Positions 1 to 8,400 of a DNA stretch of 64,000 nt are shown here, one piece after another. Location of the stretch: assembly GCF_003991225.1 (NCBI RefSeq), contig NZ_JTFC01000031.1:62001-126000 (forward strand), in the 5' to 3' direction. Source of the stretch: Candidatus Kurthia intestinigallinarum (GTDB lineage Bacteria > Bacillota > Bacilli > Bacillales_A > Planococcaceae). The position numbers were made by a program, and so were the translations under genes. How positions within the stretch are numbered: the first letter of the stretch is position 1; every line of letters begins with the position of its first letter. Below the pieces are notes generated by a model. That model worked only from the letters and a program-made list of their open reading frames with translations. It had not been told where the DNA came from and did no database searches.

Positions 1-131
1 CTTGATAAAATACCTAGTACAAAATCAAGTACGTTTAAGATGAATAGAAACGTTAAAAAGAACGACCATCCACCAAAGAAGTAGCTTAGTCCAGCTACAA
101 TAAATGATAAAAATTTCATGACATGTTCCAT
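1..131 (-). CDS. Phage holin, TcdE/Cph1-like (partial, runs off left edge)
   Basis: The first 43 codons of a small membrane protein are visible. It starts at ATG 129-131 behind an AAGGAAGGTG ribosome binding site. The segment has an FIVAGLSYFFGGW hydrophobic stretch followed by FLTFLFILNVLDFVLGILS, which matches the first two membrane helices and the Asp-containing turn of the phage_holin_4 family. Holins make the inner-membrane hole that lets endolysin reach the cell wall. It is last in the visible late operon, so the endolysin gene is expected just outside the window. The family call is from a partial sequence. Confidence 0.75.
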   Translation of the reverse strand, partial: MEHVMKFLSFIVAGLSYFFGGWSFFLTFLFILNVLDFVLGILS

Positions 132-195
132 ACGTCACCTTCCTTTCTGTAAAATAAAAACCCTCACAATTTGTAGGAGGTTGATTATTTGCATA

Positions 196-226
196 ATAAA
201 AAGCCTCCACATTTGTTGTGGAAGCC
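196..226 (-). terminator. Intrinsic terminator after DUF2513 gene
   Basis: On the minus strand GCTTCCACA (217-225) pairs with TGTGGAGGC (203-211), nine pairs around a short A-rich loop, followed by a TTTTTATT tract. It lies 17 bases past the DUF2513 stop codon. The same stem sequence recurs at 618-644 and, diverged, at 2605-2632. Confidence 0.75.
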
Positions 227-242
227 TTTTAGAATTACGATT

Positions 243-605
243 TTAAATTCCTAAATATTTTTTAAGCTCTAAGGTAGCTAGTTCTTTAATGATGCCAAAT
301 GAAGCACTAGATAAATTAAGATCTCGAATGCTAAGTCTTTCTTTTACATTTTCCCAAATATTATCTTTACGAATAGAATCTAAATACTCATGGCCATCCC
401 ATGTGATTCTAGGACATTGTATTAAAGGAATGTACGTATTAGTAGGGCGTTGCATCTTAACTTCAACGAACCCGGCATCGGATAATAAATCTAAGTGATA
501 TTTATATTTCGCGCCTTCTTCTGTTCGGTATTGAATAGTACGTGTATACTCTTCGCGTTCTAATTGAAATAATAGCTCACGAATGTATTCCATATCTCTT
601 TGCAT
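243..605 (-). CDS. DUF2513 family protein
   Basis: A 120-residue protein starting at ATG 603-605, chosen because AAGGAGG lies 8 bases upstream; the open frame extends 8 codons further without a good site. It is rich in charged helix and carries the family hallmark DGHEYLDSIRKDNIWENVKE near residue 75, matching DUF2513 proteins of Bacillales and Lactobacillales prophages. The function is unknown. It sits between the tail genes and the holin, flanked by near-identical hairpins, so it looks like an added cargo gene. A second DUF2513 protein with the same motif is encoded at 26,000-26,377 on the opposite strand. Confidence 0.75.
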   Translation of the reverse strand: MQRDMEYIRELLFQLEREEYTRTIQYRTEEGAKYKYHLDLLSDAGFVEVKMQRPTNTYIPLIQCPRITWDGHEYLDSIRKDNIWENVKERLSIRDLNLSSASFGIIKELATLELKKYLGI

Positions 606-617
606 AGATAAAACCTC

Positions 618-644
618 CTTCCACAACAATTATCCCTGTGGAAG
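618..644 (-). repeat. Hairpin overlapping the DUF2513 ribosome binding site
   Basis: CTTCCACA (618-625) and TGTGGAAG (637-644) form a perfect 8-bp inverted repeat. The minus-strand arm TGTGGAAG runs straight into the GAGG of the Shine-Dalgarno sequence, so the hairpin may mask or mark the site. A further imperfect hairpin (ATTACCA with TGGTAAT, ATAGC with GCTAT) fills 651-685 between the tail gene stop and this hairpin. Confidence 0.6.
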
Positions 645-688
645 AAAGGTATTACCATCATAGCTTTATGCTATTTTTGGTAATTAGG

Positions 689-2575
689 TTAATACACAAA
701 GACCAAGCCATCTTTATTGCTATTTAATTTCAGTGACCAATTGACGGTTATTCCATCGACAATCATCGTATTGTCTGCACTACCGATTTCTGCTGCTTTC
801 TTTGCTTCGTTTGCTAAATCATATGCGGTTTTAACTGATGCTGCGCATGCAATGTCTGTTGTGGATGTACTTGTCACACTGTTAACAATATTGGGTTTGC
901 CAGTAATCCCCGACCATGTTGTTGTGCCAGCATCACCTTTATCACCTTTAGGCCCTTGTATACCTTGTGGCCCAGTCGCTCCTGTTGCCCCTGTATCACC
1001 TTTTGGACCTTGTATACCTTGTGCCCCCTGCGGGCCTGTGTCACCTTTATCTCCTTTGGGCCCTTGTATACCTTGCTCACCTTTATCTCCCTTTGCCCCT
1101 GTATCACCTTTTGGACCCTGTGGACCTATGGGGCCTTGAATACCCTGAATACCAATACCTTGTGGGCCTCTTTCACCAGTGGGTCCTTGTGGTCCAATAT
1201 CACCTTTATCGCCTTTGTCACCTTTTAGATTGACGTAACTATAAGATGTTTCATTATTAGCTTTCACGCCCAATTGCGTACCGTTCCAGTTATAGTCGAC
1301 TGCTATAATTTCATTTACTTTCGCATCTACATAAGTTTTAGACACGCCACTACCGCCACCATTAGATGATGACGCTGCAGTTTTAATGGTCTTTTTGACC
1401 TTATCAATGAATGTTGGATAATCTTTATCAAATACTGCCTCAACTTTTTTATTTTGCCCTGTTTCGTGATAGATGCGAATTTCTGTGATACGTGGCTCAA
1501 CTGATACGCCCCACTCATTACTATTCAATGTAACAATATCACCCAAGAAAAAGTCTTTTCCATACTGGAATAAAGTATTTTGTATTTGACCGCTGAAAAA
1601 TAACGTTTGCTCATATTCAGAAAGTTTTTCCTTACCTTTGTCAGCAAGGTCAGCTACAATATCATCTTCTGAACGATCAACTTCAACTTTATCTTTATAT
1701 TCATATTCGTAAGAACGACCATCTTCATGTTCTCCTACGCCTATCAATGTGACTTCTTTTTCTTCTGTTTCAGTTACGTCTGCATCAATGTATATTTCTT
1801 TTCTTTCTAATCCAGACACGTCATCATTAACTGTGGCAATTTTTCGTTGGATTTTTTCACTTTTGCCAGCTACATAAGCAGTATTTTTGTAATTTAGTTT
1901 GCTTTCTGTATATTCTAGGCTTTTAACCGTACCAAATTCTGTACTAAAAACTACTGGTGGTCTATCTATTTGATTGGTTGAACGGTCTACACCATCGACA
2001 ATATCAAATACAAATTTTTTGTTTGAAATATCAATATAAATATTCCATCCGATTCCAGTAAGTTCGCCAATATCTTTTAATTCTTCACTAATTATCGTTC
2101 CTCGTTTCACGATACGCTTTATTGTTTGTCCACGATTTAAATTTGGGGCAACAATTAAATTTGGAATGTGGCGATTAATGTTATTAGATTCGGTAATATT
2201 TGCAGTAATTAACCCTTTGAAAATACTTTCAATATTTGTGTCGAAATATGTTGAAATAGCATTATTAGCAGGTAACACAATCCGATCGGATAACCAACTT
2301 TTTAATGGTACAGCTTTAATTAGCCAATTTTCTGTAGCTTTTCCTTCTTCATCTAATTCAATCTCTCGATGAAAAATTTGAAAGGGTGTATCATACTCAT
2401 TTTCAAAAAATATGATGCGATCTTGAATAAGTAAATCGGCATTATGTGCATAGCGATTAATTTTTATTTGTACTTCACCAATCGCATATAATTTATGTGT
2501 AATTGTTACAGAAGAATATAATGTGATTTCACCATAAAAATTAAATTCGCCATCTATAACGCGTAAGGGTATCAT
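689..2575 (-). CDS. Tail protein: ReqiPepy6 Gp37-like domain with collagen-like repeats
   Basis: A 628-residue structural protein starting at ATG behind AAGGAGG. Residues 1 to about 400 match the siphovirus ReqiPepy6 Gp37-like family (N-terminal MIPLRVIDGEFNFYGEI, IGELTGIGWNIYID, LGDIVTLNSNEWGVSV), a tail-tip/baseplate family related to gp27-type hubs. A Gly/Ser linker (SSSNGGGSG) follows, then a helix, then about 100 residues of uninterrupted Gly-X-Y triplets (GPKGDKGDTG, GPQGIQGPK), then about 70 residues of a C-terminal trimer cap. The layout predicts a trimeric collagen-like stalk projecting from the tail tip. It lies downstream of Dit and baseplate genes, as expected for a tail-tip protein. 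Confidence 0.85.
   Translation of the reverse strand: MIPLRVIDGEFNFYGEITLYSSVTITHKLYAIGEVQIKINRYAHNADLLIQDRIIFFENEYDTPFQIFHREIELDEEGKATENWLIKAVPLKSWLSDRIVLPANNAISTYFDTNIESIFKGLITANITESNNINRHIPNLIVAPNLNRGQTIKRIVKRGTIISEELKDIGELTGIGWNIYIDISNKKFVFDIVDGVDRSTNQIDRPPVVFSTEFGTVKSLEYTESKLNYKNTAYVAGKSEKIQRKIATVNDDVSGLERKEIYIDADVTETEEKEVTLIGVGEHEDGRSYEYEYKDKVEVDRSEDDIVADLADKGKEKLSEYEQTLFFSGQIQNTLFQYGKDFFLGDIVTLNSNEWGVSVEPRITEIRIYHETGQNKKVEAVFDKDYPTFIDKVKKTIKTAASSSNGGGSGVSKTYVDAKVNEIIAVDYNWNGTQLGVKANNETSYSYVNLKGDKGDKGDIGPQGPTGERGPQGIGIQGIQGPIGPQGPKGDTGAKGDKGEQGIQGPKGDKGDTGPQGAQGIQGPKGDTGATGATGPQGIQGPKGDKGDAGTTTWSGITGKPNIVNSVTSTSTTDIACAASVKTAYDLANEAKKAAEIGSADNTMIVDGITVNWSLKLNSNKDGLVFVY
855..1245 (-). repeat. 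Collagen-like Gly-X-Y coding repeat
   Basis: Within the Gp37-like tail gene, 9- and 18-base units encoding GPQ, GPK, GDK, GDT and GIQ repeat throughout this stretch, giving roughly 30 consecutive Gly-X-Y triplets. The repeat also produces long spurious open frames on the plus strand. Such tracts expand and contract by recombination. Confidence 0.85.
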
Positions 2576-2604
2576 TTTAATTCCTCCTTAACCTTAATAA
2601 AAGG

Positions 2605-2632
2605 CCTTCCACAATGAAATCACTGTAGAAGG
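2605..2632 (-). terminator. Hairpin between XkdX-like gene and Gp37-like tail gene
   Basis: CCTTCCACA (2605-2613) pairs with TGTAGAAGG (2624-2632) with one mismatch. On the minus strand it is followed by CCTTTTATTA, a weak U-tract; on the plus strand by TTAATTTTTT. It lies inside the late operon, so it could be a partial terminator or a processing site. It resembles the hairpins around the DUF2513 gene. Confidence 0.45.
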
Positions 2633-2663
2633 TTAATTTTTTGTATAATAAAAAGCCCAAACA

Positions 2664-2825
2664 TTACGCTTGCGCTTCTTGTTGAGTATCCATCATGTTC
2701 ATTAGTTCGTTGTATTGTACTGCTGTGATACGTTTACGCATTACGAACATGTCTAGCATTGTTGCCATTGTTTCATATTCATAGTTACCAGATGCAATAA
2801 CTAGTTTTGCATTGTTATAAGTCAT
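2664..2825 (-). CDS. XkdX-like small phage protein
   Basis: A 53-codon gene starting MTYNNAKLVIASGNYEYE with AAAGGAGGTGATAAT in front of the ATG. The second half (MFVMRKRITAVQYNELMNMMD) resembles the helix-turn-helix signature K-G-x-I-T-x-x-Q-Y-x-E-I of XkdX-type proteins, which are about 50 residues and sit beside tail-fibre genes in PBSX-like phages. The position, between two tail genes, supports this. The role of XkdX proteins is unknown. The similarity is short, so the family call is moderate. Confidence 0.6.
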   Translation of the reverse strand: MTYNNAKLVIASGNYEYETMATMLDMFVMRKRITAVQYNELMNMMDTQQEAQA

Positions 2826-2854
2826 ATTATCACCTCCTTTCAAGTGATACTGGA

Positions 2855-3088
2855 TTAAAGGCCATTACTGATTTCAGTGAGCATTGTTAAATATTCCACT
2901 TGGATCTGTGTGTATGCAGAATTTTGTTCGATAGCTTCTAAACGTTCTTCTACTGTGGGTTGTGTTGTGTCTTCTTCAATTTCTTCGACAATTAATGTTT
3001 TGATTTCATGTGAGACTGTTTTGCCATCAGTAGTGTATCGTGTGATACGATAACCATCTTCAATAATTTCTTCTAAAAAATCAATCAT
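2855..3088 (-). CDS. Small phage tail-region protein, unknown function
   Basis: A 77-residue acidic protein with ATAAGGAGG upstream of its ATG. It has a beta-rich first half (YRITRYTTDGKTVSHEI) and a helical second half (PTVEERLEAIEQNSAYTQIQVEYL). Proteins of this size and layout commonly lie between tail fibre and XkdX-like genes in Gram-positive siphophages. No named family is recognised with certainty. Confidence 0.7.
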   Translation of the reverse strand: MIDFLEEIIEDGYRITRYTTDGKTVSHEIKTLIVEEIEEDTTQPTVEERLEAIEQNSAYTQIQVEYLTMLTEISNGL

Positions 3089-3100
3089 CCTAATACCTCC

Positions 3101-3628
3101 TTATGGGAATAAGTACATTTCTTCGTATGTTAGACCGATACCGTCAAAAATGTAATTTGATGTAGGCTTTACTCTTAAAAGTGAATTAATATATAGTTCG
3201 CTAAAATTAAATGTTAATAGTGATCCGTTTTTTGTTGGTTTATATATTTTACCGTCAATATTAACAGTTGAGTAAGAAGTTACACTAGTGGAGTTGCCAT
3301 ATAATTTTAATACTACATTCTTTAATAACATTTTACCTGTAAGGATGGTAGTTGCTGTACCGTTTGCTTCTGATGTTATTTGCGTTAAGTCACTACGACT
3401 CACCACGCTATTAAACATATTACTTCCAAAAGCATCGTCAGCAATATTAGAAGTACTCGCTAAAAGTGCATTTAGTTTTGCATGTGCATTAGCGCTTATA
3501 GCAATACTTGCTGTACTTGTTGGTGTGCCCAAATTTGTATTAATTGTACTTAGTGTTGCTTTGTTAGAGTTTACATTGTTTAATATAGTTTCTTGTTTTG
3601 TTGCTGTTGGTAATTGGATTTCTGGCAT
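3101..3628 (-). CDS. Tail-fibre-associated protein, unknown function
   Basis: A 175-residue protein with a strong AGGAGG site. The N-terminal part is low-complexity Ser/Thr/Asn/Ala helix (ATLSTINTNLGTPTSTASIAISANAHAKLNALL), typical of trimeric coiled tail appendages, followed by a predicted beta-rich domain (TATTILTGKMLLKNVVLKLYGNS, GKIYKPTKNGSLLTFNFSEL). It lies between the baseplate protein and the small tail proteins, so a role in the tail tip or receptor binding is inferred from place. No family is recognised. Confidence 0.65.
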   Translation of the reverse strand: MPEIQLPTATKQETILNNVNSNKATLSTINTNLGTPTSTASIAISANAHAKLNALLASTSNIADDAFGSNMFNSVVSRSDLTQITSEANGTATTILTGKMLLKNVVLKLYGNSTSVTSYSTVNIDGKIYKPTKNGSLLTFNFSELYINSLLRVKPTSNYIFDGIGLTYEEMYLFP

Positions 3629-3631
3629 ATA

Positions 3632-4522
3632 TTAAACCTCCTGTTCGTATTTAAAAATTAAGCCGTTAAAATCATCGGTAACTGTGAAACCATAACGATA
3701 ATTTACACCGTTTTTGGTAAATCGTAAGGGCAATTCACTTGTGATACGTAAAAATAAATTACCTGCTGCATCTTCAGATAAAGTGTCCTTAACTTCGTTG
3801 AACCATGTTGTAAATGCTGTTTGTTTACCATTACGCCATGCCTCAAATTCTGATTGTTGCACTGAACGCCAATCGGTAAATAATTGCACCTCATTATTTC
3901 GCCAATCAGTAAATAATTGTTGTTGTTGGGCTAACCAATTTAACATTTGAGTGACATATACACCTTTTTGAGCACTAAACCAGTAATCCCATTGTGATTG
4001 AAATTCACTTGTTGGCACAGTGATTAATGAACTTACTAAACCGCATAAATTCTCATTAAAACGTTCGTCGATAAAAGTTAATGGGTTAATCACTTTATCA
4101 CCATATGTGATTTTTAATTGCGCCAGCGATAATTCGTAAATATAATTGTCTCGTTGTAATGTTGGTGCTACAGGACTTTTTGATTCTTCACCTTTTTTTA
4201 CAAATGCTCGGATATAGCGACTTTCTGGACGTAAATCCAAACGTAAAACGATACGATCAATACGGCTCATACCGACATTCGGAATTGCGTGTGTAAAATC
4301 TAATACTGTCGTATTTTGATAACTAAAACCTTTGATGATAGCTTTACCAACACTTAATTTTGTAGTTAAGCCGTCACCTACACTAACTCTTAGTGCTGGT
4401 ACATTATTCGTGTGCAGTAATCCACTTGATAATACATTACTAAAATATGCCGCAAAGTCACTAGCTGAATACCACCGTTCATCTTCTTCTGTACTATCAA
4501 ATAGCTTATATTCTTCTGCCAT
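3632..4522 (-). CDS. Baseplate / upper fibre protein with FxxW helical repeats
   Basis: A 296-residue protein starting at ATG with GAAAGGATG upstream. Residues 1 to about 165 (WYSASDFAAYFSNVLSSGLL, GDGLTTKLSVGKAIIKGFSYQN, SRIDRIVLRLDLR) match the N-terminal domain of baseplate and structural proteins in Firmicute siphophages. Residues about 180-250 hold a helical repeat with regularly spaced F-x-x-W (QQLFTDWRN, VQLFTDWRS, SEFEAWRN, TAFTTWFN), as in BppU-type neck helices. The C-terminus is a short beta domain. It sits directly after Dit, consistent with a baseplate part. Confidence 0.75.
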   Translation of the reverse strand: MAEEYKLFDSTEEDERWYSASDFAAYFSNVLSSGLLHTNNVPALRVSVGDGLTTKLSVGKAIIKGFSYQNTTVLDFTHAIPNVGMSRIDRIVLRLDLRPESRYIRAFVKKGEESKSPVAPTLQRDNYIYELSLAQLKITYGDKVINPLTFIDERFNENLCGLVSSLITVPTSEFQSQWDYWFSAQKGVYVTQMLNWLAQQQQLFTDWRNNEVQLFTDWRSVQQSEFEAWRNGKQTAFTTWFNEVKDTLSEDAAGNLFLRITSELPLRFTKNGVNYRYGFTVTDDFNGLIFKYEQEV

Positions 4523-4537
4523 TCTTCCACATCCTTT

Positions 4538-5413
4538 CTAAACTGCGTTATAGCGTTTCTGCCATTTTAAATTAAACGTATTGTTCGTAATGTCACTTTC
4601 TGCAACATATGCAATACGATTTTCTCCAACTTCTAATTTAAAAGAAGTCAATGATGAACCAAGATCAAGCCAGTTCACAACGTTGCGCACGTTGTTTTCT
4701 GAATCAATAAAGACAACTTTCGCTGTACGATGATTTGTATCGATTACCATAGTTTCACCGATACCTAAATCTTGGTTCACTTTAATGTACTTACTAGTAG
4801 TGCGGTTAATAATTTGTGGACGAGTCGCAGGACCTTTTAATTCGATATACAACGGTGTAGCTTCGTCGCCATCGTTTAAAATAGTCCGTTCATCTAGTTG
4901 TAATCCTGTCTTATAACGTTTGACACTACTGAATGGGAATTTAAACAATGGTTTATATGGTGGTTCTGCCATTTCATTTGTTTTCCAATATGGATCTGGG
5001 GCAAGCAGATTTACGACAACACGTTGGAACCAACGTCCGACGCCATCTCCTGTAGGAAAAGATGGCACACCATCTACAATTACTTCAATTTCACGTTTTA
5101 CACTACCATTCGAATATTCTAGTAACCCTGGCCCTGCCTTTGGGTTGAATATACTAGCTATTTCTTGACGTTTATTTAATAAGTCATCACGATTTTCAGC
5201 CAGGATTGCAAAATCTAACGGGATATCGCGTGATTCTAAGATCGTATCTACATAAAAACTACCGTCAACATATGGCGATTTAATTGTTTGTATATCCGCT
5301 GCTACATCACCTTTGCCACCCATAGATTCGAGCGCGTATGGAAATTCATTTGTTAATGTGACACTTTGACCGCGACCATTCGTAAAAACAACTTTTTCAG
5401 CTTGATTCGCCAT
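4538..5413 (-). CDS. Phage tail family protein (Dit, distal tail component)
   Basis: A 291-residue protein of the Siphovirus-type tail component family. Hallmarks are the N-terminal FTNGRGQSVTLTNEFPYALESMGGKGDVAADIQTIKSPYVDG, the central LDFAILAENRDDLLNKRQEIASIFNPKAGPGLLEYSNGSVKREI and NLLAPDPYWK. Dit forms the hexameric ring that joins the tail tube to the tip. The position immediately after the tape measure gene (3 bases) is the standard one. The start ATG has GGGGTG upstream. Confidence 0.9.
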   Translation of the reverse strand: MANQAEKVVFTNGRGQSVTLTNEFPYALESMGGKGDVAADIQTIKSPYVDGSFYVDTILESRDIPLDFAILAENRDDLLNKRQEIASIFNPKAGPGLLEYSNGSVKREIEVIVDGVPSFPTGDGVGRWFQRVVVNLLAPDPYWKTNEMAEPPYKPLFKFPFSSVKRYKTGLQLDERTILNDGDEATPLYIELKGPATRPQIINRTTSKYIKVNQDLGIGETMVIDTNHRTAKVVFIDSENNVRNVVNWLDLGSSLTSFKLEVGENRIAYVAESDITNNTFNLKWQKRYNAV

Positions 5414-5416
5414 TGT

Positions 5417-8400
5417 TTAAACACCCCATTCCATTGCTAGTTTACGTTGCTCACGCGCAGCCTTTTTAGCTAATGCTTGCGCTGATACTGTGGACGACTG
5501 GTTAATAATTGTTACAGATGGATTATAAGATTTCGATTGATCATAAGATTGAGTAGTATTCGTTGTATTAACAATTGATGATTGTCGTACAGCATCAGTA
5601 CTACTTGCTAAACTCCCATATACATTTTGCATAGCTGATTGTACTTTAGCTGCTGAACGTTGTAGACCAACAATAAATCCTTCATTTGTGTACTCACCTA
5701 AACGACGCATCACGCGTGACGGACTATGAATGTCTAATTCAGTCTTTGTAGTATCAGAAATTAAATTGGCAATTTCTTCTATGGTTTTCTTTAATTCATC
5801 TTTCTTGTACTGCATACCATCAATAAGACCTTGTACGGCATCAGAACCTACGCTTGTCATTTTAGATAATTCTTTCGAACTTACATCTACTACAGCTGTC
5901 ATAGCAGACTTCCATGTTTTTTTGTACTGCTTCAGTTGTGCGTTAGTATCTTTACGTAAAGCCTGAACTTGTTCTTCTGTATCAATACGTAAGCCTTCGA
6001 ACTCTTTAGTGGCCTGTTGTCGTGCTAATTCACTTTTTGTTTTCCACAATTCTGTGTACTGTGATAATTGATCGTCAGATAAAGAAGTTAATGCTTTAAT
6101 CTGTTGTGCTGATTTTGGTCCAAGATCTTCAAGTTCTTGCAATAATCCATCATCTAAACCGCGTGCAGCTAATGAAGCAATATCGTTCATCCAATCTTCG
6201 AGCGCACTTGTTTGTGATTGTAAATTATTGATTAATTGTTCGCCAGTTACTGTATCTTCACTCGCTGTGATTTCATCGAATAAACCAGCAAATGAGATTA
6301 ATGATTTAGTACGGTCATCAACGGCTTTATTGTAGTCATCCCATAACTTCGTTGAATTTGTTACATAATCTTCTTCAGCTTTTTTGATATTAGCTAAATA
6401 AGTTTCAGTAGCTTCAAGTGCTTTCTGTTCGGACTGGTAACGTAAATCTTTCAACTTCGTCTGAATGCTTAAATATTCGTCGCTACCTTTTTTGAAGTTA
6501 TCTAAACGATTTTCCCAATAGCGCACTTCCCACTCTAAGGTTTTACCGTCATACTTCACTTTGTCGTTGTAAGTAGCTTCATACTTTTTCAGACGTTCAG
6601 CTTCTTTTTGGAATGTTAAATCAGTGATTTTATCTTGTACTGCAAGATATTCTTCACTGTTCTTCTTAAACTTGTTTAAGCGTTTTTCCCAGAACTTGAT
6701 TTGCTTATTCAATGAAGCATTATTGTACTTTTCTTCATTAGAAATTTGCTTTTCGTAGCGTTTCAGATTATCCGCTGCGGCTGAATCGCGCAACTCTTTG
6801 ATTTTGGCGTTAAGCTCTGATTCAGAGCCTTTAACCTTTTTGCCATAATCTTTTTTCATCTGTTGCAATGCTTGAATATATTGCTTGTTAGTGATGAGAT
6901 CAGCATTGTAATTATTTTTAAGCTCTTTCAAACGTGCGCTGTAATCAGATTTGATAGTAGCAATTTGTTTTTTGTTTGCTTTATTAATTTCAACATCAAT
7001 CTTTTTAATACCATCAGAATAATTTTTGTACTCGCTTTTTAATTTATTTAACTGGCTAATATACTCTTTCGTATCAATCTTGCCGGCATTAAATTTAAGC
7101 TGTACATTTTTAAGGTCTTTAGTGAACTGGTCCTTAACTGCTTTGGCCTTTTTAGCTGCTGCTTGTTCGGCTTTCTTTTCGGCCGTAATACCTTTAGCGA
7201 GACCAGCATCAATGTTTTTACCGATTTCATCGCGCATCCAACGAGAAGGTGAGTGGATTCCTAAAGCGCCTTTAATTTTACTTTTGATGTTACCAGCAAC
7301 TTCTGAAATGGCTTTACCAACTGCGCCAACACCAGATTTAATACCATTGACTAAACCTTGAATAATGTTTTTACCAATGGATACTAGGTTAATACTTGTC
7401 AAGAATGATTTAGCAGCATTCCAACCGTTCTGAATAGCTGACTTAACACCATTCATTGCGCTTGATACAACTGATTTCAAACTATTAAATACGCTCGTCA
7501 CAATGGACTTGATGCCATTAACTGCGCTCGTTACCACACTTTTTGCGCCATTCCACGCTGATGTGATAACCGATTTAATGCCATTCATCACGCTCGTTAC
7601 GACTGATTTGATGCCGTTAAATACTGACGTAACCACAGACTTAATACCATTGACCGCGCTCGTCACTACAGATTTAATACCATTCCAAACCGATGTAGCC
7701 ACTGACTTGATAGCATTAAATACGCTTGTGACAGTCGATTTTAAAGCATTAAAAGCTGTAGTTGCTGCCGTTTTAATACCATTGAATACAGTCGTTAAAG
7801 AACTTTTAATACCATTCCAAACCGATGTGGCAGTACTTTTAATAGCGTTAAAAACAGTTGTAATCGTTGACTTCAATCCATTGAAAACGGATGTGGCAGT
7901 GGATTTCAAGCCATTCCAGATGCTTGTTAGTGTCGATTTGATACCATTCCACACTGACGTAGCAGTTGATTTGATACTGTTGAAAATTGTGGTGATCGTA
8001 GACTTTAATCCATTGAATACAGATGACGCTGTACTTTTTAACCCATTCCATATACTTGTCAGCGTTGATTTAATGGCATTCCATACACTTGAAAATACAG
8101 ATGAAATACCGGACCATAGTGAACTAAAGAATGAAGTTAATCCAGACCATATTGCGGACGCACCACTTACAATACCAGTCCAAATTGTCGTGAGCACCGT
8201 CGAGATTACCGTCCACGCGGTGGTAAATATTGTTTTATATACGTTAAATACAGTAGTGAAATAAGCTGTTAATAAGCCCCATATCGTTTGAGCTACGGCA
8301 ACGATACCAGTCCAAATTGTGGAGAGTACAGTAGAAATTACTGTCCACGCGGTTGTGAAGATTGTCTTATATATATTAAAAACAGTCGTAAAGTAAGCAG

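Noticed and set aside
25-210. A 61-codon minus-strand frame at the left edge
   Set aside because: It is in a different frame from the holin start, which has the ribosome site and the family-like hydrophobic pattern, and it crosses the terminator.
717-1233. Several overlapping plus-strand open frames of 77-140 codons
   Set aside because: They are shadows of the collagen-like Gly-X-Y repeat (Pro/Cys/Gly-rich nonsense) on the other strand.
689-2575. Diversity-generating retroelement at the tail-tip gene
   Set aside because: No reverse transcriptase or template repeat is present, and the variable-looking part is a simple collagen repeat.
7490-8110. Regular ~33-base repeats that could suggest a CRISPR array
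   Set aside because: Units are contiguous, degenerate and in frame in a tape measure gene, with no unique spacers and no cas genes.
7503-8264. 253-codon open frame on the plus strand opposite the tape measure gene
   Set aside because: It is the antisense shadow of the tape measure's 11-residue repeat; it has no ribosome site and a repetitive hydrophobic sequence.
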